This document shows positions 49,643 to 59,119 of a stretch of DNA of 64,000 nucleotides, one piece after another. Source of the stretch: Cellulomonas dongxiuzhuiae (GTDB lineage Bacteria > Actinomycetota > Actinomycetes > Actinomycetales > Cellulomonadaceae). Below the pieces are notes generated by a model. That model searched no databases, was not told where the DNA came from, and worked only from the letters and a program-made list of their open reading frames with translations. The translations under genes were made by a program, and so were the position numbers. Location: positions 3,038,001 through 3,102,000 of the forward strand of contig NZ_CP076023.1 of NCBI RefSeq assembly GCF_018623035.1. The letters run 5' to 3'. Positions within the stretch are counted from its first letter, which is position 1, and each line of letters starts with the position of its first letter.

Positions 49643-50491
49643 GTGCTGACCATCCCCGAGGCCGTCGCCGCGCACGCCGACGCCGCCGTGCACAAGGTCG
49701 ACCTGATCCGCACGCCCGGCCTGTTCCTCGTGCGCACCGCGCTCGCCGGCGCCTACATCGGCATCGGCGTGCTCATCATGGTGACCGCCGGCGGCCCGCT
49801 CACCGCCGTGGGCTCACCCTGGGCGCCGCTGGTCAACGGCGCCGTCTTCGGCATCGCGCTCACCATCGTGCTGGTCGCGGGGGGCGAGCTGGCCACCAGC
49901 GCCATGATGGTCCTCACGCAGGGCGCGATGCTCGGACGCGTCGGGTGGGGCCGCGCGGGTCTCACCCTGGTGGCGTGCCTGGCGGGCAACCTGCTCGGCG
50001 CCATGGCCTTCGCGGGCCTCCTGCACGTCTCCGGCGTCCTCGCCCCGGGTACCGCGGGCGGCGCGGCGATCGCCGGCATGATCGAGCACAAGGCCGAGGC
50101 GACCACCCCGCAGCTCGTGGTGCGCGGTGTGCTGTGCAATCTCCTGGTCTGCCTCGCGGTGTGGTGCTGGGCACGCCTCACGAGCGAGACCGCGAGGATC
50201 GTCGCCGTGTTCGCGTGCGTCCTGGTGTTCATCACGTCGGGCTTCGAGCACGTGGTGGCGAACATGACGACGTTCGCGCTGGGGCTGTACGGCGGGCTGC
50301 CCCACGCGACGGTCGCGGAGTTCGCCCGCAACGTGGCCGCGGTCGGTCTGGGGAACACCATCGGCGGCGGGCTGCTCGTCGGCGCCGCGTACGCCTACGG
50401 GGCCCGGCAGGTCGACGCCACCTCGGCGCCGCCGCCGGCGGTCGCCGCACCCTCGGCCGCCGTCCCGGCCCCCGCCCTCCCGCGGCGCTGA
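49643..50491 (+). CDS. formate/nitrite transporter family channel
   Basis: A 282-residue FNT-family membrane channel. It has six helices, including LFLVRTALAGAYIGIGVLIM, VFGIALTIVLVAGGELATSA, LVACLAGNLLGAMAFAGLL and ITSGFEHVVANMTTFALGLY. The last contains the conserved central His (GFEHVVANM) that lines the FNT pore. These channels pass formate, nitrite or hydrosulfide. A Pro/Ala-rich tail ends the protein. The GTG at 49643 is the first start before the helices. It is divergent from the sugar importer. With nrdDG it fits a facultative anaerobe. Confidence 0.9.
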   Translation: MLTIPEAVAAHADAAVHKVDLIRTPGLFLVRTALAGAYIGIGVLIMVTAGGPLTAVGSPWAPLVNGAVFGIALTIVLVAGGELATSAMMVLTQGAMLGRVGWGRAGLTLVACLAGNLLGAMAFAGLLHVSGVLAPGTAGGAAIAGMIEHKAEATTPQLVVRGVLCNLLVCLAVWCWARLTSETARIVAVFACVLVFITSGFEHVVANMTTFALGLYGGLPHATVAEFARNVAAVGLGNTIGGGLLVGAAYAYGARQVDATSAPPPAVAAPSAAVPAPALPRR

Positions 50492-50611
50492 GACTCCGGC
50501 CCCGAGCACTGCCCGCCGGGCTCCGCGCGCCGCCCGGCGGACCGTCGACGCTGGCCCTACCGTGGGAGCGCCAGGCGTCGCACGACGCACCGCCGTGATC
50601 GAGGAGCAGGC

Positions 50612-51448
50612 GTGAGCGCCACGGATCCGAAGCGCCCCGTCGACCCGACGGGCACAGGGGACGCCGCGTCCGGGGCCGCGGTGCCCGGGGCCGCGCCGGG
50701 CGACACCGAGACGGACACGGGACGCCACGCGGTGTCGCGGCCGGCGCCCACACCCCCGGGGCCCGTGCGCCAGGGGCACGACGCGCCCGACCCCGTCCGC
50801 CCGCCCGCCGACGACGCGAGCGCGGGCACCCCGTCGCCGGTCCCGACCCGACCGGCCGCCGGCGGGTCCGGGACGGACGAGGGCAGGTCCGGGACGGACC
50901 GCGCCAGGTCCGGCCCCGACGGCGACCGGTCCGGGGCGGACGACGAGCTCTTCCCCGACTCCCACGCACCGCGTACGCCGCACGCCGGCACCCACGTGCT
51001 CGGCGCCCTCGTCGGCCTGGTCCTCGCACCGCTCGCGCTCGGTCTGCTGCTGCTCGGTCAGAGCCGCATCCTGCGGGTCCAGGTCGAGGGCTGGGACGCG
51101 TCGCTCGAGCTGCTGGGCATCGTGCTCGTCAGCGCGGGCGCGCTGCTGCTCGCTGGCCTGCTCGCGCTGGGCCTGTGGTCCGCCGCCGTGCCGCTCACCG
51201 CCGGGCTCGTGCTGGGGGTGGTCGGCGGGCTGCAGATCTACGCGCCGGGCATCGCACGCGAGACGACGCTCGACGTCGTCGGCGCCGACAGCTGGGAGCT
51301 GACGGTCACGCAGGCGACGGTCGCGGGGACGTCGGGCACGACCATCGCCGTCGGCGTGCTGCTGCTGACGGCGGGCGCGGTCGTCGCGCTGACACGGCGC
51401 CACGGCGTGCGGCTCGGCGCGTTCCGCGAGCGCAACCGCACGGTGTGA
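50612..51448 (+). CDS. membrane protein with disordered N-terminus, unknown function
   Basis: A 278-residue protein I do not recognise. Residues 1-125 are low-complexity Pro/Ala/Asp/Gly/Thr, with near-repeats such as GTDEGRSGTDRARSGPDGDR, and are probably disordered. The rest has four hydrophobic helices: VLGALVGLVLAPLALGLLLL, LLGIVLVSAGALLLAGLLAL, AAVPLTAGLVLGVVGGLQIY and TTIAVGVLLLTAGAVVAL. It ends in a basic cytoplasmic tail. The GTG at 50612 follows GAGGAGCAGG. It stands alone between the FNT channel and acs; the role is unknown. Confidence 0.75.
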   Translation: MSATDPKRPVDPTGTGDAASGAAVPGAAPGDTETDTGRHAVSRPAPTPPGPVRQGHDAPDPVRPPADDASAGTPSPVPTRPAAGGSGTDEGRSGTDRARSGPDGDRSGADDELFPDSHAPRTPHAGTHVLGALVGLVLAPLALGLLLLGQSRILRVQVEGWDASLELLGIVLVSAGALLLAGLLALGLWSAAVPLTAGLVLGVVGGLQIYAPGIARETTLDVVGADSWELTVTQATVAGTSGTTIAVGVLLLTAGAVVALTRRHGVRLGAFRERNRTV

Positions 51449-51564
51449 CGCGTCCGGCAGCGTGCGGGACGGTGCGCGAGATCGACATCCAGGACTAAGG
51501 TCCGTCACGAGGACCGCCCTGGTCAGCCCCACCGTCGCACCGAAGCCGCTGCGTAGGAGACAAC

Positions 51565-53595
51565 GTGACCGAACGCTCTGCCCCCACGTCGAACGAGGCC
51601 GCCCCCGACGCGCAGGGCTCACCCGGCCTCGAGAACCTTCTCACCGAGGACCGGCGCTTCCCGCCGTCGGCCGAGTTCGCCGCGCAGGCCAACGCGACCG
51701 CCGACGCGTACGCGTGGGCCAACGCGGACCGGCCCGGGTACTGGGCGGACCAGGCGCGCGAGCTGATCTCGTGGTCGACGCCGTTCACGCAGACGCTGGA
51801 CTGGTCGGACGCGCCGTTCGCGCGGTGGTTCGCGGACGGGCGGCTCAACGCCGCGTACAACGCCGTGGACCGGCACGTCGAGGAGGGGCGGGGCGACCGC
51901 GTCGCCCTGCACTTCGAGGGCGAGGGCGGCGACACGCGCACCCTGACCTACGCCGACCTCCTGCGTGAGGTGTCCAAGGCGGCCAACGCCTTCGCGGCGC
52001 TCGGCGTCGGCACGGGCGACCGCGTTGCGATCTACCTGCCTCTCATCCCCGAGGCGGTCATCACCATGCTCGCGTGCGCGCGGATCGGCGCACCGCACTC
52101 CGTCGTCTTCGGCGGGTTCTCCGCCGAGGCCCTGAGCTCGCGCATCCTCGACGCCGAGGCGAAGCTCGTCGTCACCGCCGACGGCGGATTCCGCCGGGGC
52201 AAGCCGTCGGCCCTCAAGCCGGCCGTCGACGAGGCGCTCGAGAAGGGCGCCCCGAGCGTCTCGCACGTCGTGGTCGTGCGACGCACGGGTCAGCCGGTGG
52301 AGTGGACGGCAGGTCGGGACGTCTGGTGGCACGAGGCGGTCGACGCCGCGTCGTCGCAGCACACGCCCGTCGACGTCGACGCCGAGCACCCGCTGTTCAT
52401 CCTCTACACCTCCGGGACCACGGGGAAGCCGAAGGGCATCTTCCACACCACCGGCGGGTACCTCACGCAGGCCGCGTACACGCACCTCAACGTGTTCGAC
52501 CTCAAGCCCGAGACGGACGTGTACTGGTGCACGGCCGACGTCGGCTGGATCACCGGACACACGTACGTGGTCTACGGCCCGCTGATCAACGGCGCGACGC
52601 AGGTCATCTACGAGGGCACGCCGGACACCCCGCACCGCGGGCGCTGGTGGGAGATCGTGCAGAAGTACGGCGTCACGATCCTGTACACGGCGCCCACGGC
52701 GATCCGCACCTGCATGAAGTGGGGCGAGGAGATCCCGAGCAACTTCGACCTGTCCTCGCTGCGCGTGCTCGGGTCGGTGGGCGAGCCCATCAATCCCGAG
52801 GCGTGGATGTGGTACCGCCGGGTCATCGGCGCCGACCGCACCCCGATCGTCGACACGTGGTGGCAGACCGAGACGGGCGCGATCATGATCAGCCCGCTGC
52901 CGGGCGTCACCGAGACCAAGCCCGGCTCGGCGCAGGTACCCCTGCCGGGCATCGCCGCCGACGTCGTCGACGACGACGCGCAGCCGGTCCCGAACGGGGG
53001 CGGCGGCTACCTCGTGCTCACCGAGCCGTGGCCGGCGATGCTGCGCGGGATCTGGGGCGACCCTGAGCGCTACAAGGACACCTACTGGTCGCGCTTCAAG
53101 GACATCTACTTCGCGGGTGACGGCGCGAAGAAGGACGACGACGGCGACATCTGGCTCCTGGGGCGCGTCGACGACGTCATGAACGTGTCGGGCCACCGGC
53201 TCTCGACCACCGAGATCGAGTCCGCGCTCGTGTCCCACCCGTGGGTCGCCGAGGCCGCCGTCGTCGGCGCGACGGACGAGACGACGGGCCAGGCCGTGGT
53301 CGCGTTCGTCATCCTGCGCAGCGACGTGGCGGAGGGCAACGCCGCCGACGCCGCGACCGTGCAGGAGACGCTGCGCACGCACGTCGCCAAGGAGATCGGC
53401 CCGATCGCCAAGCCGCGGCAGATCCTCGTGGTCGCCGAGCTGCCCAAGACCCGGTCCGGGAAGATCATGCGGCGGCTGCTGCGCGACGTGGCCGAGCACC
53501 GGCAGGTCGGGGACTCCACGACGCTCGCCGACTCGTCCGTCATGGACCTCATCGCGCAGGGCCTCGCGAAGCCGGCGGCGTCCTCGGAGGACTGA
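51565..53595 (+). CDS. acs: acetyl-CoA synthetase
   Basis: A 676-residue AMP-forming ligase that turns acetate, ATP and CoA into acetyl-CoA. The adenylation P-loop is [15 protein letters not shown]. The acetate pocket region includes [19 protein letters not shown], and the hinge is near [20 protein letters not shown]. The acetylation-regulated Lys is in the C-terminal [13 protein letters not shown]. Length is normal for Acs. The GTG at 51565 follows TAGGAGA. A 12-bp terminator hairpin follows. An acs gene also lies near the tad locus in mycobacteria (Rv3667). Confidence 0.96.
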   Translation: MTERSAPTSNEAAPDAQGSPGLENLLTEDRRFPPSAEFAAQANATADAYAWANADRPGYWADQARELISWSTPFTQTLDWSDAPFARWFADGRLNAAYNAVDRHVEEGRGDRVALHFEGEGGDTRTLTYADLLREVSKAANAFAALGVGTGDRVAIYLPLIPEAVITMLACARIGAPHSVVFGGFSAEALSSRILDAEAKLVVTADGGFRRGKPSALKPAVDEALEKGAPSVSHVVVVRRTGQPVEWTAGRDVWWHEAVDAASSQHTPVDVDAEHPLFILYTSGTTGKPKGIFHTTGGYLTQAAYTHLNVFDLKPETDVYWCTADVGWITGHTYVVYGPLINGATQVIYEGTPDTPHRGRWWEIVQKYGVTILYTAPTAIRTCMKWGEEIPSNFDLSSLRVLGSVGEPINPEAWMWYRRVIGADRTPIVDTWWQTETGAIMISPLPGVTETKPGSAQVPLPGIAADVVDDDAQPVPNGGGGYLVLTEPWPAMLRGIWGDPERYKDTYWSRFKDIYFAGDGAKKDDDGDIWLLGRVDDVMNVSGHRLSTTEIESALVSHPWVAEAAVVGATDETTGQAVVAFVILRSDVAEGNAADAATVQETLRTHVAKEIGPIAKPRQILVVAELPKTRSGKIMRRLLRDVAEHRQVGDSTTLADSSVMDLIAQGLAKPAASSED

Positions 53596-53612
53596 CCGCC
53601 GCACCGTCGCAG

Positions 53613-53641
53613 CGGCCCGGGACGCACGTCGTCCCGGGCCG
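53613..53641 (+). terminator. hairpin terminator after acs
   Basis: CGGCCCGGGACG pairs perfectly with CGTCCCGGGCCG (12 bp, loop CACGT), 17 bases after the acs stop and followed by TTCGCCGT. Directly after it the 17-base unit GTTCGCCGTGCCGGGAC occurs twice in tandem with one change (53641-53674). Confidence 0.82.
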
Positions 53642-53679
53642 TTCGCCGTGCCGGGACGTTCGCCGTGCCGGGAAGCACG

Positions 53680-53717
53680 CGGGAGCGCTTCGACCTGATC
53701 CCGCGGCGAAACGCTTC
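53680..53717. promoter_or_regulatory. paired LacI/CebR-like operators before the mannanase
   Basis: CGGGAGCGCTTCGA (53680-53693) matches the CebR box TGGGAGCGCTCCCA at 11 of 14 positions. GAAACGCTTC (53708-53717), 26 bases on, is a second palindrome with the same CGCTTC arm. Both are 109-146 bases upstream of the mannanase start. They suggest repression lifted by a plant-wall oligosaccharide. Confidence 0.5.
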
Positions 53718-53825
53718 ACCGATGGAGGGGCCCCGACGCTGCTGGTTGTCTGACCGCCGCACCCGCAGGGCCGCACGGCGGCCACGACGGACGCACCGGG
53801 ACACCTTCGCGGAACGAGGACGTCG

Positions 53826-55274
53826 ATGAAGAGCACCACCTTGCGCGCGGCAGCCGCCTGCGGCGTCGCGCTCCTGGCGGTCGGCGGGATCACCTCCGCC
53901 GCCACCACCGCCACCGCGGCCGACCCGGTCGGCCTGCACATCTCGGGCACGCGGCTCGTCGAGCAGGACGGCACGCCGTTCGTCGCGCGCGGTGTCAGCC
54001 ACGCCCACACCTGGTACACGTCGCAGACGCCCACGGCCGTCCCCGCCATCCGGGCGGCAGGAGCCAACGCGCTGCGTGTCGTGCTGTCCGGCGGCGACCG
54101 CTGGACCGAGAACGACGCCGCGGACGTCGCGGCCGTCATCGCCCTGTGCAAGGCCAACCAGCTCGTCTGCATGCTCGAGAACCACGACACCACCGGCAAC
54201 GGCGAGCAGTCCGGCGCCGTCAGCCTCGACAGGGCGGCCGACTACTTCATCTCGCTGAAGTCCGTCCTGCAGGGCACCGAGGACTTCATCCAGATCAACA
54301 TCGGCAACGAGCCCACCGGCAACAACGAGCCCCAGGTCACGGCCTGGACGGCCGACACCGCAGCTGCGGTCGTCAAGGTGCGCGCCGCCGGCCTGCGGCA
54401 CAACATCGTCGTCGACGCACCCAACTGGGGCCAGGACTGGAAGGGCGTCATGCGGGACACCGCCGCGACGGTCGCCGCAGCCGATCCCGAGCGCAACACG
54501 CTGTTCTCGGTGCACATGTACGGCGTGTACGCGCAGGCGTCGACCATCACGGCGTACCTCGACGCGTTCGCCGCCCAGGGCCTGCCGCTCGTCATCGGCG
54601 AGTTCGGGTACGACCACTCCGACGGCAACCCCGACGAGGCGACGATCATGAGCGAGGCCGTCCGACGCGGCATCGGCTACTACGGCTGGTCGTGGTCGGG
54701 CAACGGCGGCGGCGTCGAGTACCTCGACATGGTGACCGCCTTCGACCCGGCCCGGAGGACGACGTGGGGGACCCTGATCTTCGACGGCCCGAACGGGATC
54801 AGGGCGACGGCCCGGACGGCGACGTTCTTCTCGGGCGCGACACCGACCCCGACCACGTCGCCGACCCCCACCACGTCGCCCACGCCGACGCCGACGACGT
54901 CGCCCACCCCGACGACCTCGCCGACGCCCACGAGCTCACCCACCGCCACGAGCTCACCCACGGCCACGAGCAGCCCGAGCGGCGCGTGCAGCGCGCGGCT
55001 GACGGTGTCGAACACGTGGCCGGGCGGGTTCCAGGGCACGGTCGACGTCACGGCCGGCGCGAGCGCGGTGTCCGGCTGGACGACGACGTTCACGCTGCCG
55101 GCGGGTGCGTCCGTCGCGCAGGGCTGGAGCGCGACGTTCAGCGGCTCCGGCAGCGCCGTGACGGCCACGAACGCGGCCTGGAACGGGGCGCTGCGCGCCG
55201 CACAGACCGTGAGCTACGGGTTCATCGGCTCGGGCACGGCCCCGACCGGCACGGTCCCGGTGACCTGCCGCTGA
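53826..55274 (+). CDS. secreted GH5 endo-beta-mannanase with CBM2
   Basis: A 482-residue modular secreted enzyme. A signal peptide (LRAAAACGVALLAVGGITSA, cleaved near ATA-AD) precedes a GH5 catalytic domain (about residues 36-338). It has the family-8 mannanase-like start LHISGTRLVEQDGTPFVARG, the acid/base Glu in QINIGNEPTGNN and the nucleophile Glu in LVIGEFGYDHSDGN. A Pro-Thr-Ser linker (about 340-385) leads to a C-terminal CBM2 (ARLTVSNTWPGGFQGTVDVT) that binds crystalline cellulose. It should cut mannan within plant cell walls. The mannanase call rests on GH5_8-like sequence; other beta-1,4-glycanases in GH5 are less likely. Confidence 0.93.
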   Translation: MKSTTLRAAAACGVALLAVGGITSAATTATAADPVGLHISGTRLVEQDGTPFVARGVSHAHTWYTSQTPTAVPAIRAAGANALRVVLSGGDRWTENDAADVAAVIALCKANQLVCMLENHDTTGNGEQSGAVSLDRAADYFISLKSVLQGTEDFIQINIGNEPTGNNEPQVTAWTADTAAAVVKVRAAGLRHNIVVDAPNWGQDWKGVMRDTAATVAAADPERNTLFSVHMYGVYAQASTITAYLDAFAAQGLPLVIGEFGYDHSDGNPDEATIMSEAVRRGIGYYGWSWSGNGGGVEYLDMVTAFDPARRTTWGTLIFDGPNGIRATARTATFFSGATPTPTTSPTPTTSPTPTPTTSPTPTTSPTPTSSPTATSSPTATSSPSGACSARLTVSNTWPGGFQGTVDVTAGASAVSGWTTTFTLPAGASVAQGWSATFSGSGSAVTATNAAWNGALRAAQTVSYGFIGSGTAPTGTVPVTCR

Positions 55275-55315
55275 CAGCCCGCCCATGACCGGGCGCGCAC
55301 CGCCGCGCGCCCCCC

Positions 55316-55350
55316 GTCGGCCCCGCCCTCCCCCCCAGGGCGGGGCCGAC
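55316..55350. terminator. hairpin terminator after the mannanase
   Basis: GTCGGCCCCGCCC (55316-55328) pairs perfectly over 13 bp with GGGCGGGGCCGAC (55338-55350) around a C-rich loop, 42 bases after the stop. It is one of the strongest stems in the window. Confidence 0.85.
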
Positions 55351-55460
55351 CCCATCCGGCCCCCGCATCCGTCGCCCTCTCACGCCTCACCCGCTCCCGC
55401 CCCCGCCCGACACGCATGCCCCCACCCCCCACCCCGTCCCCCACCCCGCGCCCCACCCCC
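55351..55460. other. C-rich strand-asymmetric tract
   Basis: About 110 bases with very few G or T, mostly runs of CCCC/CCCCC separated by A, T or G. No protein or repeat unit is evident. It lies between the mannanase terminator and palindromic element B. The opposite strand is correspondingly G-rich, with many G4-type runs. Confidence 0.7.
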
Positions 55461-55480
55461 CGCGGCTTCACGCCGCGCGA

Positions 55481-55538
55481 GAAGTGGTCGGTGAGGTGAC
55501 CACATGGTGGGGCGGAGCCGCAGAGATGTGACCACTTC
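55481..55538. repeat. 58-bp palindromic repeat element, copy B
   Basis: Bounded by GAAGTGGTC (55481-55489) and GTGACCACTTC (55528-55538), with an internal GTGACCAC at 55496-55503. It matches copies A and C in length and ends. It lies 135 bases upstream of the DUF559 gene start; copy C lies just past that gene's end. Confidence 0.78.
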
Positions 55539-55673
55539 TGGCCGACGCTCTGGCAGGGCATCGAGCTCGCGGACCGGACCCGTCAGCCGACCACAGAGGT
55601 CGTGCGGGGCCGGTCGTCCACAGGCTCGGGCCGCTCGGGTCACGGGGGCGGGGTGCCGGGGTTGGCTCGGGGG

Positions 55674-56588
55674 ATGGAGACGGACGACCAGGACGCCACG
55701 CACGCGGTGCACGTCGGGCGCCATCCCGGCCGGGGGTGGGTGCGCGTCTCGCACGGGCTCCAGCGTCACCCGGCGACCCCGGACGTCACCGCGTGGCAGA
55801 GCCTGCTTCCCACGTCGGCGGCCTTCTCCCACCTCACGGCTGCGCGGCTGCACGGGTGGTGGCTGCCCGAGCTGCCCGCGGACCTGCCGGTGCTCGTCGA
55901 CCAACCCTGCGACCAGGCACGCTCACGCCGAGCGGGGCTCCGCGTGACCCGGACGGCGCGTGACGTCCCGACGGTCGCCCTGGACGGGGTGCGTGTCACG
56001 GCCCCCGCCGCCACGCTCCTCGCCTGCGCACGTGACCTGGCACTGCTCGACCTCGTCGTGCTGGTCGACGCCGCCCTGCGCGCGGGGTGCACCGCGCAGG
56101 ACGTCGCCGCCGCGGCCGCGCACCGCAGCCGCGGCGCACCGCTCCTGCGACGGGCGCTCGCGATGGCCGACCCCCGGAGCGAGTCACCCTGGGAGACCCT
56201 CCTGCGCGTGCTGCACGTGAGCGTCGGGGCGACGGTGGTCCCGCAGCACGTCGTGACGTCCGCGGACGGCAGGTTCGTGGCCCGGGGCGACCTGTGGCTG
56301 CCGGGCACGCGCGTGCTCCACGAGTACGACGGCGGCGTCCACCGCAGCGCCCGGGCGCACGCAGGCGACCTCCGGCGGGACCGGGCGCTCATCGCCGCCG
56401 GGTGGACGAGGCGCGGCTACGTCGCCGCGGACCTGTGCCGCCGGCCCGCCGAGGTGCTGCGCGACATCGACGCCGCGCTCGGCCGCCCTCACCGCCCCGC
56501 CCGTCTCCGCGCGTGGCTCACTCTCCTCCACGCCTCGACCCTGACTCCCCAGGGCCGCGCACGCCTACGCGCCCGGCTCCCGGCCTGA
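55674..56588 (+). CDS. DUF559/Vsr-like endonuclease-domain protein
   Basis: A 304-residue protein. The N-terminal two thirds resemble the AbiEi-like/winged-helix architecture common in actinobacterial DUF559 proteins (AFSHLTAARLHGWWLPELPA). The C-terminal third is a PD-(D/E)XK-like nuclease fold: E in SPWETLLRVLH, D in FVARGDLWLPG and E/D in VLHEYDGGVHR. No target is known. The ATG at 55674 is preferred; the frame is open to 55602. It is bracketed by palindromic elements B and C. The codon use is as GC-rich as its neighbours, so there is no sign of very recent transfer. Confidence 0.75.
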   Translation: METDDQDATHAVHVGRHPGRGWVRVSHGLQRHPATPDVTAWQSLLPTSAAFSHLTAARLHGWWLPELPADLPVLVDQPCDQARSRRAGLRVTRTARDVPTVALDGVRVTAPAATLLACARDLALLDLVVLVDAALRAGCTAQDVAAAAAHRSRGAPLLRRALAMADPRSESPWETLLRVLHVSVGATVVPQHVVTSADGRFVARGDLWLPGTRVLHEYDGGVHRSARAHAGDLRRDRALIAAGWTRRGYVAADLCRRPAEVLRDIDAALGRPHRPARLRAWLTLLHASTLTPQGRARLRARLPA

Positions 56589-56593
56589 GGGCG

Positions 56594-56650
56594 GAAGTGG
56601 TCACATACGGTGCCCCGGATGGCGGATGTGGTCGACGACGTGACCACTTC
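56594..56650. repeat. 57-bp palindromic repeat element, copy C
   Basis: Bounded by GAAGTGGTCAC (56594-56604) and GTGACCACTTC (56640-56650), with an internal, slightly degenerate GTGGTCGA near 56628. The 14-base 5' end GCGGAAGTGGTCAC is identical to copy A. It begins five bases after the DUF559 stop and ends 18 bases before the stop of the convergent monooxygenase gene. Confidence 0.8.
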
Positions 56651-56668
56651 TGCGGGTGGCCGCCCGGG

Positions 56669-57922
56669 TCACCAGCGCAGGGTGCGGCGGAGGTTGCGGG
56701 CTGCCTCGCGGCCTGCGCGGTTGGCACCGATCGTCGAGGCGCTGGGGCCGTAGCCGACCAGCTGGACCCGGGGCTCGACGACCACCTCGGTGCCGTCCAT
56801 CACGATGCCGCCACCGGGCGCGCGCAGCCCGAGGGGCGCCAGGTGGTCGAGGGACGCACGGAAGCCCGTGGCCCACAGGATCGTGCGGGCCGCGACGAAG
56901 GACGGTCCGTCGACCCAGCCACCGTCCGGTCGCCCGTCGATCCCGCCGCCGTCGTGGCCTTCCTGCTCGAGCCCGTCACCCCGGTCCCACTCGACCCCGT
57001 CCGGCACGATGCGCGCGAACACCGGACGCGCGCGCAGCACACCGGCCTCGATGCCCGCGCGGTTGGCCGGCGTCAGCGGCAGGCCGGTGACGGACACCAC
57101 GGACTGCGGCACGAGGCCCGCGCGCACGCGGTCGTCGACGCGTGCGACGACGTCCCGGCCCAGCTCGGGCGTGAGCTCCTCGTCCTGCCACACGGGGGGG
57201 CGGCGCGTCACCCACGTCGTGGTGGTCACCTCGGCGACCTGGAGCAGCAGCTGGACGGCGGACGTCCCGCCCCCCACGACCACCACGTGCCCGTCCGCGA
57301 GGTCGGCGGCGGTGCGGAAGTCGCGCGTGTGCAGCTGGCGGCCGCGGAAGGTCGCACGGCCCGGGTACGCCGGCCAGAACGGCTTGCCCCAGGTGCCCGA
57401 GGCGTTGACCAGCCCGCGCGTCGACCACACGACGACCTCGTCGGGGTGGTCGACGTGCCGGGCCGTGACGAGCAGGCGGGGCTCGTCGCCGTCGGGCGCC
57501 CGCTCGACGCGCGTCACCCGCACGGGGCGCTGCACGTTGAGCCCGAACGCCTCCTCGTACTGCGCGAAGTAGTAGGGCACGGCGTCGGCGGCCGCCTCGG
57601 CGGGGTCCGCGATGGTCAGCGGCATGCCCGGCAGGTCGTGCACCCGGTGGGCGTCGGCCATCGACAGCGAGCGCCACCGGTGCTGCCACGCACCGCCGGC
57701 GCGCGGGTTGTCGTCCAGCACGACGTACGTGCCGCGTGCCCGCTCCCAGCCGGGCGACCCGACGGGCACGAGCCCCGTGCGGTGCAGGTGGTACGCCGTG
57801 GACAGACCGGCCTGGCCGGCCCCGACGACGACGACGTCGACCTCGACCGTGCGCGGGCCGCGCGGCTGCCGCCGCGCGCGGCGGCCACCCGCGACTGGGG
57901 AGACGGCTGGAGCGGGTGGCAT
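56669..57922 (-). CDS. flavin-dependent monooxygenase-like NAD(P)/FAD oxidoreductase
   Basis: A 417-residue CzcO/FMO-type flavoprotein. The FAD Rossmann motif is VDVVVVGAGQAGLSTAYHL (about residues 28-46), and the second dinucleotide motif is VVVVGGGTSAVQLLLQVAE. A late ILWATGFRASLDHLAPL matches the ATG motif of the family. Relatives include flavin-containing and Baeyer-Villiger monooxygenases and putative metal-export oxidoreductases; the substrate is unknown. It is transcribed alone, convergent with the DUF559 gene and divergent from mshD. Confidence 0.88.
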   Translation of the reverse strand: MPPAPAVSPVAGGRRARRQPRGPRTVEVDVVVVGAGQAGLSTAYHLHRTGLVPVGSPGWERARGTYVVLDDNPRAGGAWQHRWRSLSMADAHRVHDLPGMPLTIADPAEAAADAVPYYFAQYEEAFGLNVQRPVRVTRVERAPDGDEPRLLVTARHVDHPDEVVVWSTRGLVNASGTWGKPFWPAYPGRATFRGRQLHTRDFRTAADLADGHVVVVGGGTSAVQLLLQVAEVTTTTWVTRRPPVWQDEELTPELGRDVVARVDDRVRAGLVPQSVVSVTGLPLTPANRAGIEAGVLRARPVFARIVPDGVEWDRGDGLEQEGHDGGGIDGRPDGGWVDGPSFVAARTILWATGFRASLDHLAPLGLRAPGGGIVMDGTEVVVEPRVQLVGYGPSASTIGANRAGREAARNLRRTLRW

Positions 57923-58042
57923 GGCGCGTCCACGCTACCGGCTGCACGCAGGGCCCGTGGGGCCGTGCGGGTGACGGTGTCACCCCGGCGGATCACCCCG
58001 GAGTTCCACCCGCCGCCACCCGGTCCGTGATGGGATGGGCGC

Positions 58043-59119
58043 ATGCCGTCCGACAGCGAGGCCCTGACGTCGCTCGCCGCCGTCGACGGCCCGCTGCCGC
58101 CAGACCGTGCGGACGCCGTGCGCGCGCTGCACCACGCGGCGGCGCGCCACGACCGCGTGCCGCCCCTGTCGGAGCAGCCCCTGCTGTGGCTGTCCGACGC
58201 CGAGGCACCGGTCGTCCACCTGCTGGCCTCCCTCGGCCCGGGGGGGGACACACCCCCCGCCCCCGAGGACACCGACGCTCCGCTCGTGGGGTACGCCCAG
58301 CTCGACGTCGGCGGCTCGACCACCGTGCGGGCCGAGCTCGTCGTGGACCCGGCGCACCGGCGTCGCGGCGTCGCGCGCGCTCTCCTGGCGCGCGCCGCGC
58401 AGGAGTCCGAGCGGGTCCCGGGGCGCCGGCTCCAGGTGTGGGCGCACGGCGACCTGCCCGCTGCCAGGGCGACCGCGCAGGCCGTGGGCATGGTGGTCGT
58501 GCGCGAGCTGCTGCGCATGGCGGTCGACGTGACGCAGCACCCACCGGCACCGGCGCGGCTCCCCCAGGGCGTCGAGGTGCGCGCGTTCGTCCCCGGGCAG
58601 GACGAGGAGGCGTGGCGGCGGGTCAACGCCCGCGCCTTCGCGCACCACCCCGAGCAGGGACGCATGACGTCGGCGGACCTGCGGGCGCGTGAGGCCGAGC
58701 CGTGGTTCGACCCTGCGGGCTTCCTGCTGGCCGAGCGCGACGGCCGGCTGCTCGGGTCGGTGTGGACCAAGGTCCACCCGCCGGGTGACGCACCCGACGG
58801 GGCCCCCGGCGAGGAGGTCGGCGAGATCTACGTGGTCGGCGTGGACCCCCTCGCGCAGGGGCTGGGCATGGGCCGCGCGCTGACGTCGCTGGGCCTGGCG
58901 CACCTGCGCGACCGCGGGCTGCGCACCGTCATCCTCTACACGGGCGCCGAGAACACCGTCGCGGTGCACACCTACGAGCGCGCGGGGTTCGCCCGGGCGG
59001 CCGTCGACGTCATGTACGGCCCGCCCGCGGCGGGCAGCCCGGCGCACGGCACACCCCTCGTCCAGGTGAGAGACCACGACACGACGAGTTCCCCCGACGA
59101 TGCCACGATGGGCACATGA
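58043..59119 (+). CDS. mshD: mycothiol synthase
   Basis: A 358-residue tandem GNAT acetyltransferase that completes mycothiol synthesis by acetylating Cys-GlcN-Ins. The N-terminal domain has the acetyl-CoA loop [18 protein letters not shown], and the C-terminal active domain has [20 protein letters not shown] and [20 protein letters not shown]. Two domains and about 310-360 residues are diagnostic of MshD. Mycothiol is the actinobacterial redox buffer, which supports the taxonomic call. The stop overlaps the ppk1 start (ATGA). Confidence 0.92.
   Translation: MPSDSEALTSLAAVDGPLPPDRADAVRALHHAAARHDRVPPLSEQPLLWLSDAEAPVVHLLASLGPGGDTPPAPEDTDAPLVGYAQLDVGGSTTVRAELVVDPAHRRRGVARALLARAAQESERVPGRRLQVWAHGDLPAARATAQAVGMVVVRELLRMAVDVTQHPPAPARLPQGVEVRAFVPGQDEEAWRRVNARAFAHHPEQGRMTSADLRAREAEPWFDPAGFLLAERDGRLLGSVWTKVHPPGDAPDGAPGEEVGEIYVVGVDPLAQGLGMGRALTSLGLAHLRDRGLRTVILYTGAENTVAVHTYERAGFARAAVDVMYGPPAAGSPAHGTPLVQVRDHDTTSSPDDATMGT

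Noticed and set aside
54838..54980. Short tandem DNA repeats that at first look like an array
   Set aside because: They are in frame and encode the Pro-Thr-Ser linker between the mannanase domain and CBM2; no CRISPR spacing.
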